DNA of 23,616 nt from Lachnospiraceae bacterium (GTDB taxonomy: Bacteria; Bacillota; Clostridia; Lachnospirales; Lachnospiraceae). The DNA lies in contig VSNH01000042.1 of NCBI GenBank assembly GCA_009774215.1, positions 1 to 23,616 of the forward strand, written 5' to 3'. Positions 1-6,665 of this stretch are shown one piece after another (position 1 is the first letter of the stretch; each line of letters opens with the position of its first letter). Under the pieces are notes generated by a model that was not told the origin of the DNA, did not search any database, and was given only the letters and a program-made list of their open reading frames with translations. A program made the position numbers and the translations under genes.

Positions 1-695
1 ATAACCTGAAAATTATCATTATATTTTTCTGTTAGCAGTTTACAAGCCTCACATATCACTTCAAAATTCTTAAACAGCCTTGGTAATGCAGGATAAATAA
101 ATTTATAAATAGAACCTTTTTGTCTTCTTTTAATTTTACTGTTTTTTATGATATTACTGTCCATAATATTGGGCTTTGCCACAATGATGTTCTTTACTCC
201 ATACATCTTTGTAAATTTATCTTTCAACCATCTTTGCTGCACAATAACCGCACTGGCTTTGTGAATATTAATCCTATATAAAAATTTGTAAAAGTATGAA
301 AAAGCAAATACTTTAGGAGAATAATATAACGTTTTCATATCAGGCTTGTAAAATGGTGTAGAATTATGGCAATATGTATAGATTTTGTCAGCCTTAACAT
401 TTGGTGTCATATCATGCATAGAAATCCACGCATGAATATTATTTTTTTTGCTGTATGCATTAAAATACATATATTCATAATACATTCGTATAAAATAGCT
501 TTTTCTCGATTTTGGTTTTTCAATTATTTCTACATTATTTTCAAATTCAGAAAACAATTTCTTTTTATGAACAAACGCAATTACATGATATCTGTTATAA
601 TATTCAGAATTAATAAATGCTTTTAACGCATCCTTATACACAGAAAGTGTACCGCCGGAATACAAGTTTATTCCTGAAAAAACGACTGTTTCCAT
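1..695 (-). CDS. Glycosyltransferase, GT4/family 1 type, 3' end outside window
   Basis: The minus strand is open from about 695 to the left edge with no stop, giving about 231 residues that begin METVVFSGINLYSGG. This beginning, with a glycine-rich loop after the first strand, and the later segment YTYCHNSTPFYKPDM are typical of the N-terminal half of GT-B glycosyltransferases that pass a sugar from a nucleotide donor to a lipid-linked oligosaccharide. The sequence after VIVQQRWLKDKF, including FIYPALPRLFKNFEVICEA, looks like the start of the donor-binding half; the rest is cut off. An in-frame ATG at 707 is possible: AAGGA lies only 2 bases before it but about 14 before the ATG at 695, so neither spacing is good. 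It is the last visible gene of the polysaccharide operon, 131 bases after the GT2 gene. Base composition is strongly AT-rich, suggesting transfer. Family placement is fairly sure; the sugar is unknown. Confidence 0.8.
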   Translation of the reverse strand, partial: METVVFSGINLYSGGTLSVYKDALKAFINSEYYNRYHVIAFVHKKKLFSEFENNVEIIEKPKSRKSYFIRMYYEYMYFNAYSKKNNIHAWISMHDMTPNVKADKIYTYCHNSTPFYKPDMKTLYYSPKVFAFSYFYKFLYRINIHKASAVIVQQRWLKDKFTKMYGVKNIIVAKPNIMDSNIIKNSKIKRRQKGSIYKFIYPALPRLFKNFEVICEACKLLTEKYNDNFQV

Positions 696-826
696 TTCTG
701 CAACCATATTCCTTCCATGGACTATAAATTCGAGTCATGACGCAAACTCCACACTCAAAAAGCAATAAACTCACGTCTAATTACATTTTATATTAGGCTT
801 TATCTATTAAATATATTTGGTTGTTT

Positions 827-1660
827 TCATTCAGCTATCAATACTGACTCAGCTAATTCCTGTAAAATCCTACGGTTCATGGATTTCCTTTCCCTATCTA
901 TAAACCATCCGTATTTATTAAAATAAATACACGCCGATTTTATATGTAGTAAAAGCATTTTTTTATTTCGATATGATTCACGTCCATGTTTATGCACTAT
1001 TTGCACATCCGGATAATAGATTGTCCTTCCTATTCGATGCAGCCTGCGTATCAAATCGAAATCCTCAAAATACATAAAAAACCGTTCATCAAATCTTAAG
1101 TTATTTTCTGCGAGAGCTGATGTTTTTAAAAACATAAAGCACCCTGACAAGCATGGCGGATTAATAATCTTATTATATCCAGACACCTTTAATACATATC
1201 TATCGTTCCATTTTTGAGTAATTTTTGTATATGGCATAAATCTCCTGAAAAACAAATCGAATGGCGTAGGCAACAGCTTACAAAGATACTGAATTTTACC
1301 GTTTGGATAAATCACTTCTGGAAGCATATACACAATATCATCATGTTTATCCGCATAACATTTCAATGAATCTATGACAGAAGAATCAAACACGATATCC
1401 GGATTCAATATCACATGATACCTTGATTCATCTAAAATGGCTCTCTGAATTCCTATATTATGAGCGGCTCCATATCCAATATTTTTTCCGTTATAAATGT
1501 AAATAATATTATCATTACACACATTTTCACAATAGCTAGTCGGTTTTTCAGAGTTATCAATTATGTATAGCTTTCTGCCTGTATCCGGTTTGTAACTATG
1601 AAGTAACTTCAAAAACATATATTGCGGAGTATTATATAGTACAACTGCTGCTGTTACCAT
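827..1660 (-). CDS. GT2 glycosyltransferase, rhamnosyltransferase-like
   Basis: This 277-residue GT-A fold glycosyltransferase probably adds one sugar to the polysaccharide repeat unit on the inner face of the membrane. Visible motifs are the N-terminal strand VTAAVVLYN, IIDNS near residue 33-37, NIGYGAAHNIG near 60-70 and LNPDI near 85-89, where NPD takes the place of the metal-binding DxD as in rhamnosyltransferase-like GT2 enzymes. The acceptor-side motif FMYFEDFDLIRRL lies near 190-203, and a late HKHG follows. There is no membrane segment, and the length is normal for the family. It follows another GT2 gene by 53 bases. The gene is much more AT-rich than the operon genes upstream of it, which fits the strain-variable part of such loci. 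The donor sugar cannot be read from the sequence. Confidence 0.88.
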   Translation of the reverse strand: MVTAAVVLYNTPQYMFLKLLHSYKPDTGRKLYIIDNSEKPTSYCENVCNDNIIYIYNGKNIGYGAAHNIGIQRAILDESRYHVILNPDIVFDSSVIDSLKCYADKHDDIVYMLPEVIYPNGKIQYLCKLLPTPFDLFFRRFMPYTKITQKWNDRYVLKVSGYNKIINPPCLSGCFMFLKTSALAENNLRFDERFFMYFEDFDLIRRLHRIGRTIYYPDVQIVHKHGRESYRNKKMLLLHIKSACIYFNKYGWFIDRERKSMNRRILQELAESVLIAE

Positions 1661-1713
1661 AGTAAATCTCCTTCTCTTTTACAATTATCTACATCTTCAT
1701 TCCGCTCTGCATA

Positions 1714-2565
1714 TTAATATTTGTGTAACCTCTCCATTTCATTTATTCCAACTGGCAAAATAAAAAAAAGCACTTCCGCTACAAATATAATTACAAAATC
1801 CCATACAGAACACCCTTTCCGTTTCAAATGCCTCCAATAAACATACACAGCGCTCCTAAAATTATCCCAACTCTTTCTTCTCCTGTAATTCTCACGATTC
1901 ACACGGTAAAGATATAAGTGCTCTTCCAGATTTTCTGCCTTTGCACCCTCGGCAAGCATCCTTGAAAACAGATCGAAATCTTCTTTTCTTTTGAGAGGTA
2001 AGTATCCGCCTGCACGGATAACTGTTGTCTTTTTATAAATGACGGTCGGATGATTAAACGCCTGTCTCCTCCGCATAAATTTTCTGATCTGCTCATACTG
2101 CGACGGCACTACTCTTGAGGTCAAAACATTTTCCGGCTCCCCCTCAAATTCATCAAGGTTACACCCGCAGATATCCAGCCCTTTGTCTTCACAGAAACAT
2201 GCAAGCTCTTTCTCGCACCGCTCCGGCAGTGAAATATCATCGGCGTCCATCCGTGCCACCAGCTCGTTCCTGCAATGCCTTAATCCCTCGTTCAGTGCAT
2301 TTCCCAATCCTTTGTTTTTTTCCAGCGGGACAATGGTAAATAAATCCACATAATAACGCTGATATTCATAAATAGGCTGCATGAGCTCGTCCAACACCGG
2401 CCCGTCTATCACGATCACAAACTGCTCCGGCGGCACGGTCTGCGCCAACATACTCTGGATCGCTTCGAAAAGATATTCCGGCTTATCCTTCGCGTAAACC
2501 GACATAAGCACACTGTATTTCTTCTGGGAAACCTGTGTATCCGCAGTTTTCTCCATTTCCCTCAT
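1714..2565 (-). CDS. GT2 glycosyltransferase with C-terminal hydrophobic segment
   Basis: This 283-residue GT2 enzyme is likely to extend the lipid-linked repeat unit. The N-terminal strand YSVLMSVYAKDKPEYL, the segment NKGLGNALNEGL near 84-95 and the DxD-type metal site MDADD at 106-110 are clear. A hydrophobic stretch near 252-272 suggests a membrane-associated C terminus. The chosen start overlaps the stop of the upstream transferase gene as ATGA, so the two are translationally coupled; a second ATG three codons in is possible. Composition changes inside the gene: the 5' part resembles the GC-rich upstream operon while the last 250 bases are AT-rich like the genes that follow. The junction between the conserved and variable parts of the locus may therefore lie inside this gene. 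Confidence 0.88.
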   Translation of the reverse strand: MREMEKTADTQVSQKKYSVLMSVYAKDKPEYLFEAIQSMLAQTVPPEQFVIVIDGPVLDELMQPIYEYQRYYVDLFTIVPLEKNKGLGNALNEGLRHCRNELVARMDADDISLPERCEKELACFCEDKGLDICGCNLDEFEGEPENVLTSRVVPSQYEQIRKFMRRRQAFNHPTVIYKKTTVIRAGGYLPLKRKEDFDLFSRMLAEGAKAENLEEHLYLYRVNRENYRRRKSWDNFRSAVYVYWRHLKRKGCSVWDFVIIFVAEVLFFILPVGINEMERLHKY

Positions 2566-3959
2566 GCCGTCAAATCCCTCTTCTTCAATTCCACCTGCAT
2601 CAGCCCCACAGCCTCCTCGCTGAACCCCTCGGTGCTCTCCGGGATGAACAGCATCTTTAAGGTCAGCATGATCAGCTTCAAATCCAAAATCAGGCTCCTG
2701 TTTTCTATGTAGATCAGATCCAGCCGCAGCTTGTCATAGGCGCTCGTATTGTACTTCCCGTAAAGCTGCGCGTAGCCGGTAAGCCCGCCTTTCACCTGCA
2801 GGCGATACGCAAACTGGGGCATCTCCTCCGTATATTTCTCCACATTTTCCACCCGCTCGGGCCTCGGCCCAACAAGCGTCATGTCACCCTTAAGCACATT
2901 GAGTAGCTGAGGAATCTCGTCGATGCGGAAACGTCTGATCACCGCGCCGACTTTCGTAATCCGGCTGTCATTCGCCTTGCACAGCATTGCCCCGTCTTTC
3001 TCCGCGTCCATGACCATGCTCCGAAATTTGATGATAGAAAATCGTTTCCAGTCCTTTGTGTAACGTTCCTGTCTGAAAAAGACGCTGCCGCCGTCCTCCA
3101 GCTTGATAGCAAGCATCGTAAGCAGAGTGATGGGCAGGGTGACAATAAGTCCGAACAGGGACACACCGATATCCATGCACCGCTTGAAAAATGCCATGCC
3201 AAAGGACTCCTGATAGCAGTTATACTTCATCAGGGGACTGTCTATAAAATGGCGGTTCTCAAAACCGCTCGCCACGATATCTGTAATGGTGGGCGTCACA
3301 TAGAACACTTTCTGCTGGTTGATGCAGTAATACATCAGCTCTTCCCGTAGGCTATAATCAATCTGGTACAGGATAACCGTCTCCGAGCAGTCTATGGCTG
3401 CTTTTAGCGCCTCCATGCCTTCCCCCGCAAACACTTTTTTATGTATGTTAAAAAGATTCCAGGGCTTTTCTTCAATCTTTCGCAGAAACCCTTTCACACT
3501 CATGTCACCGTAAATGACGGCGGTCTCCTGCGGCGTGATATGCCCCAGATAGTATCTTTTTGCAATGACCGCCCACAGGCAGGTGACAAGGAACTGTACC
3601 GCCACCGTGAGTAAACCGGACAGGATGGAGACATATCTGCGCGCAATCAGGCAGCATTCCACATACAAGATAAAATCCGTAATGCCGAACGCAAGGATCT
3701 GGGAAAAGACCGTCTCCCCGATGGAATACTGGGCCACTTTATCCGCTCTGTAGATTCGCACCAGCCTTGTGTAGATCAGGTAGTAAAGAAGCAGCGATAC
3801 GGCACCCCCCGTCAAACGGTGCGTGCGAAAAGCATACAGGTTGTAATAAGAAATCCAGATATACCCAAACATCAGAAGCTGCAACAAAACAATCGACGCA
3901 GAGGATATCCGTGAAAAGTGATTCTTTCTGGTTCTGTTTTTCTGATGACGTTCTTTCAC
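2562..3959 (-). CDS. Polyprenyl glycosylphosphotransferase (initiating sugar-phosphate transferase)
   Basis: This 465-residue protein should start repeat-unit synthesis by moving a sugar 1-phosphate from a UDP-sugar to undecaprenyl phosphate. The N-terminal half carries several hydrophobic segments, roughly residues 18-130, and a soluble middle part. The C-terminal bacterial sugar transferase domain, about 250-455, shows FFKRCMDIG, the membrane hairpin SLFGLIVTLPITLL, FFRQERYTKD, KFRSM near 312, RRFRIDEIPQLLNVLKG, LVGPRPE near 365 and GLTGYAQLYG. This is the WcaJ/WbaP-like architecture with full length. The start is GTG at 3957-3959 with AGGAG eight bases upstream. It lies 54 bases after the present kinase stop, but a frame one base away from the kinase frame ends exactly as GTGA on this start. 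The exact sugar (glucose, galactose or other) cannot be decided. Confidence 0.93.
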   Translation of the reverse strand: MKERHQKNRTRKNHFSRISSASIVLLQLLMFGYIWISYYNLYAFRTHRLTGGAVSLLLYYLIYTRLVRIYRADKVAQYSIGETVFSQILAFGITDFILYVECCLIARRYVSILSGLLTVAVQFLVTCLWAVIAKRYYLGHITPQETAVIYGDMSVKGFLRKIEEKPWNLFNIHKKVFAGEGMEALKAAIDCSETVILYQIDYSLREELMYYCINQQKVFYVTPTITDIVASGFENRHFIDSPLMKYNCYQESFGMAFFKRCMDIGVSLFGLIVTLPITLLTMLAIKLEDGGSVFFRQERYTKDWKRFSIIKFRSMVMDAEKDGAMLCKANDSRITKVGAVIRRFRIDEIPQLLNVLKGDMTLVGPRPERVENVEKYTEEMPQFAYRLQVKGGLTGYAQLYGKYNTSAYDKLRLDLIYIENRSLILDLKLIMLTLKMLFIPESTEGFSEEAVGLMQVELKKRDLTA

Positions 3960-4013
3960 CGTTCATTCTCCTTTCTGACCGTCTGGTATAAATGATCAAA
4001 ATTGATGGCGTTC

Positions 4014-4862
4014 TTATGATCCGTTATACCCCCCCCCCGGTATTTCTGTCGTGTCCCCGGAAGGGCCCGCCATATCTTCAAGCGGTTCGGTGGGTTCTTC
4101 GCCGTAGTGGCCATACTCCCCGTACTTGCCATATTTTCCATACTTGCCGTATCCATATCTGCCGTACTTGTTATAGTAGCCTTTGTAATGTCCGGAATAG
4201 TAGCGGTTATAGTAACCGCCGCCCTCCACCTTCACTTTATTGAGCACCACGCCGAGGATGTTGACACCGGTCACTTCCAGCTGCTTTTTCACATCCTGCA
4301 GATAGCGGTAGCTGATCGCCCCGCTCTCCACCACCAGCACCACGCCGTCACAGTTTGGCGCAACGACCGCCGCGTCAATGACCCATCCAAGCGGCGGACA
4401 GTCCACCAGCACCACATCATAGCGCTCTTTTAACGACGACAAAAGGTTCACAAACAGCTCGCGCCCTAAAAGCTCTGTTGGGTTCGGCGCAACGGGCCCG
4501 GCGATAATCATGTCAAGGTTTTCTATATTGGTATGGTTGATTACTTCATCCATCTTTTTCTGCCCGGAAAGGTAATGGGACAGACCGAACATGGTCTCCT
4601 CGGAATGGATGCGGTATCTTCCTACGAATACGGATTTACGCAGATCCGCATCCACCAATACCACTTTCTTGCCATCATCGTTTAAGGATCTTGCAAGCTC
4701 CATCGTCACGGTGCTCTTCCCTTCGTCCGGCGTGCAGCTTGTGAACATGATCACCTTATTGTCCACGCCGCAGAATTGCAGGTTGGTGCGCAGGGAATTG
4801 AACGCCTCCCTTCTGGCGTAGGTCTGTTTTTCTAAATTTTGAAACAGTATGCTGTTAGCCAT
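4014..4862 (-). CDS. CpsD/CapB-type bacterial tyrosine kinase with very long tyrosine tail
   Basis: This 282-residue BY-kinase autophosphorylates on C-terminal tyrosines and, with the Wzz-like membrane partner encoded just upstream, controls polysaccharide polymerisation and export. Walker A is TSCTPDEGKST at 41-51, Walker A' is VVLVDADLRKS with Asp71/Asp73, and Walker B is VVLVDCPP at 150-157. The tail holds 15 tyrosines in 37 codons, far more than the short cluster usual in CpsD proteins, including KYG tripeptide repeats. The start has AGGAGG just upstream. The last codons contain a run of ten G followed by a short tail GGGYNGS. With one G fewer the protein would end in a tail finishing VRKENER, with its stop overlapping the next start. 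The kinase itself appears complete. Confidence 0.95.
   Translation of the reverse strand: MANSILFQNLEKQTYARREAFNSLRTNLQFCGVDNKVIMFTSCTPDEGKSTVTMELARSLNDDGKKVVLVDADLRKSVFVGRYRIHSEETMFGLSHYLSGQKKMDEVINHTNIENLDMIIAGPVAPNPTELLGRELFVNLLSSLKERYDVVLVDCPPLGWVIDAAVVAPNCDGVVLVVESGAISYRYLQDVKKQLEVTGVNILGVVLNKVKVEGGGYYNRYYSGHYKGYYNKYGRYGYGKYGKYGKYGEYGHYGEEPTEPLEDMAGPSGDTTEIPGGGYNGS
4029..4038. repeat. G10 homopolymer (C10 on + strand) at the end of the kinase gene
   Basis: Ten consecutive C on the + strand read as CCG GGG GGG GGG in the kinase gene, six codons before its stop. Runs of this length slip readily during replication. Loss of one base moves reading into a frame that stays open to 3956 and overlaps the next GTG start. 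It may be a contingency locus or a sequencing or assembly length error. Confidence 0.9.
4104..4214 (-). repeat. Tyrosine-rich tail with KYG tandem codons
   Basis: Thirty-seven codons hold 15 tyrosines arranged as YY pairs and then as successive x-Y-G triplets (KYG RYG YG KYG KYG KYG EYG HYG). These are the expected autophosphorylation sites of the kinase. The 9-bp periodic DNA could change copy number by slippage. Confidence 0.85.
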
Positions 4863-4867
4863 CTGTC

Positions 4868-5008
4868 TTATTCCTCCTGAACCGTTTCCGGTATTTTCCG
4901 GCTTCCGTTTTCTTTACCGACACTTTCTGTTTTTTCCGTCCCCGTCTGACTGTCGCTTTTTCTTTTCTGCCGTCCGTTCCCGCTCCGGAACGGCTTCCTC
5001 TGCCGCTT
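4868..5008 (-). other. Open frame continuing after the amber stop of the Wzz-like gene
   Basis: After the TAG at 5009-5011 the same frame stays open for 46 codons, starting KRQRKPFRSG and ending IPETVQEE. It stops with TAA at 4868-4870, five bases before the kinase start; the AGGAGG of the kinase lies inside it. The preceding tail is also Lys/Gln-rich, and a CAG to TAG change would explain the stop. It may be a decayed tail or chance openness in GC-rich DNA. Confidence 0.4.
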
Positions 5009-5776
5009 CTATTTTTTCCTGCCGTCTTTTTTCTTTTGCCCGGACTGCTTCTTTTTGAACGGAACTTTTATGCCGCTTTTTTTCTGGGTGTCTCCTTCAT
5101 CCTCCAGAAGCGGAATGCTCGTCAGCGTATTTAAGCCTAAATATTTTTCAATGTCATCCGAAGATTTCACCGAATCGTCCACCATGTAAAGCACCACCAC
5201 AATCGCGGACATGATGAATATGCCAAGCAGCACGCCGATAATCACATTCTTTAAGAGATTAGGACTCACGGGTTTGTTTGTGATATACCCAAGCTCCACG
5301 ACGCTTGGCTCTTCCGTCTTCATAATGGTGGAAATGTTCGTCCTCGCCACCTTTGCGAATTCATCCACAATGTCCTTTGCAAGCACCGGATCCGGATCCT
5401 CTGCAGTCATCACCAGAATACGGGTATCATTGGGATTGGAAAAGGTCATCTGTTTCAAAACTTCCTCATAGGTGCGGTTCAGGTTCAGGTTTTGTATCAC
5501 TTCCTCCACCACAGGCCTGCTCTGCACCAGCTCGATATAGTCCTTGGTCAGCGAGGTACCCACCTGTATATCCGCCAGCGACGTGATCGACGTCGATGTT
5601 GACAAAATATACAGCTTCGAGGTAGAACTGTACTTTTCCTCAATTCCGTAATGTGTCACAAGTCCGGCCACCAGCCCCACGATAACGCCCGCCGCCAGTA
5701 TGCTCCATATCCGCCTGCCGAGCAGGTACAGTATTTCCAGCAGATCTATTTCAACTGTTTCTTCCTGGTTATTCAT
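5009..5776 (-). CDS. Wzz/CapA-type polysaccharide chain-length and kinase-activating membrane protein
   Basis: This 255-residue polysaccharide co-polymerase (Wzz domain) sets polymer length and activates the adjacent cytoplasmic tyrosine kinase. After a short cytoplasmic part (VEIDLLEILYLLGRR) comes a first membrane helix at about 23-41. An external domain follows with YSSTSKLYIL, the segment SLTKDYIELVQSRPVVEEVI and ARTNISTI, then the proline-containing NKPVSPNLLKN and a second helix near 175-198. The cytoplasmic tail, KSSDDIEKYLGLNTLTSIPLL, is the usual CpsC-type ending before a Lys-rich extension. The start is preceded by GGGAGG. The stop is an amber codon, and the same frame continues open almost to the kinase start, so the natural tail may be longer (about 302 residues). 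In Bacillota the kinase and its activator are usually separate proteins, as here. Confidence 0.93.
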   Translation of the reverse strand: MNNQEETVEIDLLEILYLLGRRIWSILAAGVIVGLVAGLVTHYGIEEKYSSTSKLYILSTSTSITSLADIQVGTSLTKDYIELVQSRPVVEEVIQNLNLNRTYEEVLKQMTFSNPNDTRILVMTAEDPDPVLAKDIVDEFAKVARTNISTIMKTEEPSVVELGYITNKPVSPNLLKNVIIGVLLGIFIMSAIVVVLYMVDDSVKSSDDIEKYLGLNTLTSIPLLEDEGDTQKKSGIKVPFKKKQSGQKKKDGRKK

Positions 5777-5842
5777 TCGTTCCTCCCAATATTACGTATC
5801 CGCGCCGCCGCGGCCGTTTTCTTTCTCCGCCCGGTTTCTCCG

Positions 5843-5947
5843 GGCATTCCTCAGACATCCGCCTCCGGTATTCTTCCGGCATTCCTCAGACGTCCGCTTC
5901 AGATGATTTTCAGGCGTTCCTCAGATATTCGCCTTTTAAAAGCTTTC
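5843..5947. repeat. Three tandem imperfect 35-bp repeats at the 3' end of the phosphatase gene
   Basis: Copies begin at 5843, 5878 and 5913, exactly 35 bases apart, with the shared core GGCRTTCCTCAGA followed by a conserved CCGC/TCGC. The copy from 5913 covers the last codons of the phosphatase gene (EYLRNA and stop); the other two lie in the gap before the Wzz start. This looks like duplication of the gene end into the spacer. Function unknown. Confidence 0.85.
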
Positions 5948-6644
5948 CGGGGTTTTCGTACATGATCCGGTGGAACGTGTCCTCGTCCAGCTTTCCCTTC
6001 AGGTAATCCGCCGCTTGTTTCAGGTTGGGGCAGCGGTCGTTTGTGTTGTGGGAATCGCTACCGATGAAATGCATGAGTCCTTCCCTTGCCAGTTTCAGGC
6101 ACCACCGCCGCTGTGCGGAAAAAAGCCCCTCCGTGAAATTCTCCGCGTTTACCTGCATGTATGCGCCCATCCGCACCAGCTCCTCCACAGCCTTTTCGTC
6201 TTTCCAGAGGCACCGGTATCTCTCGATATGAGCGAGAATCGGATAAAATCCGCCATCCACACAGCTGCGTACCGCGCCGGTTAATACGTTTATATGCGCG
6301 CCGGGAAAAAACTCCAGCAGAACATACGCAGTATCCGCCATGGTATGAACCCTTTTTCCCTTGAGCTTCTCAAACGCGCCCTCCCGGTAATAGACCTCAT
6401 TGCCGGGGAAAATCATAAAGTCATCGTACTTTTCCTTTACCGCAGATACGGTCTCCTGAAAGACGCTGTCCAGATATTCCTTCGGGTATTTCACATGTCC
6501 CGGGTAATAATGGGGTGTTGCGACCATGGCCCTCACTCCCTGGCGGTACGCCTCGTCGATCATCTCCATTGTCATGTCCATATCCTTTGCGCCGTCGTCA
6601 ACACCGGGCAGAATATGGCTGTGTACGTCTATATAGTGTGCCAT
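5910..6644 (-). CDS. CpsB/YwqE-type PHP-domain protein tyrosine phosphatase
   Basis: This 244-residue manganese-dependent phosphatase of the PHP superfamily should dephosphorylate the tyrosine kinase encoded two genes downstream, resetting the polymerisation cycle. The metal-binding motifs are complete: DVHSHILPGVDDG at 6-18, ATPHYYPG near 42-49, GNEVYY near 80, LAHIERY near 137 and GSDSHN near 193. Length is normal for the family, and the protein is cytoplasmic with no signal peptide. It lies 21 bases after the SH3 protein gene and starts the classical order phosphatase, Wzz-like protein, kinase, initiating transferase. Its 3' end lies in a 35-bp tandem repeat that continues into the spacer. 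The family call is secure; activity on the kinase is inferred from the neighbourhood. Confidence 0.95.
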   Translation of the reverse strand: MAHYIDVHSHILPGVDDGAKDMDMTMEMIDEAYRQGVRAMVATPHYYPGHVKYPKEYLDSVFQETVSAVKEKYDDFMIFPGNEVYYREGAFEKLKGKRVHTMADTAYVLLEFFPGAHINVLTGAVRSCVDGGFYPILAHIERYRCLWKDEKAVEELVRMGAYMQVNAENFTEGLFSAQRRWCLKLAREGLMHFIGSDSHNTNDRCPNLKQAADYLKGKLDEDTFHRIMYENPGKLLKGEYLRNA

Positions 6645-6665
6645 CTTTTTAAATTCGTCCTCCGG

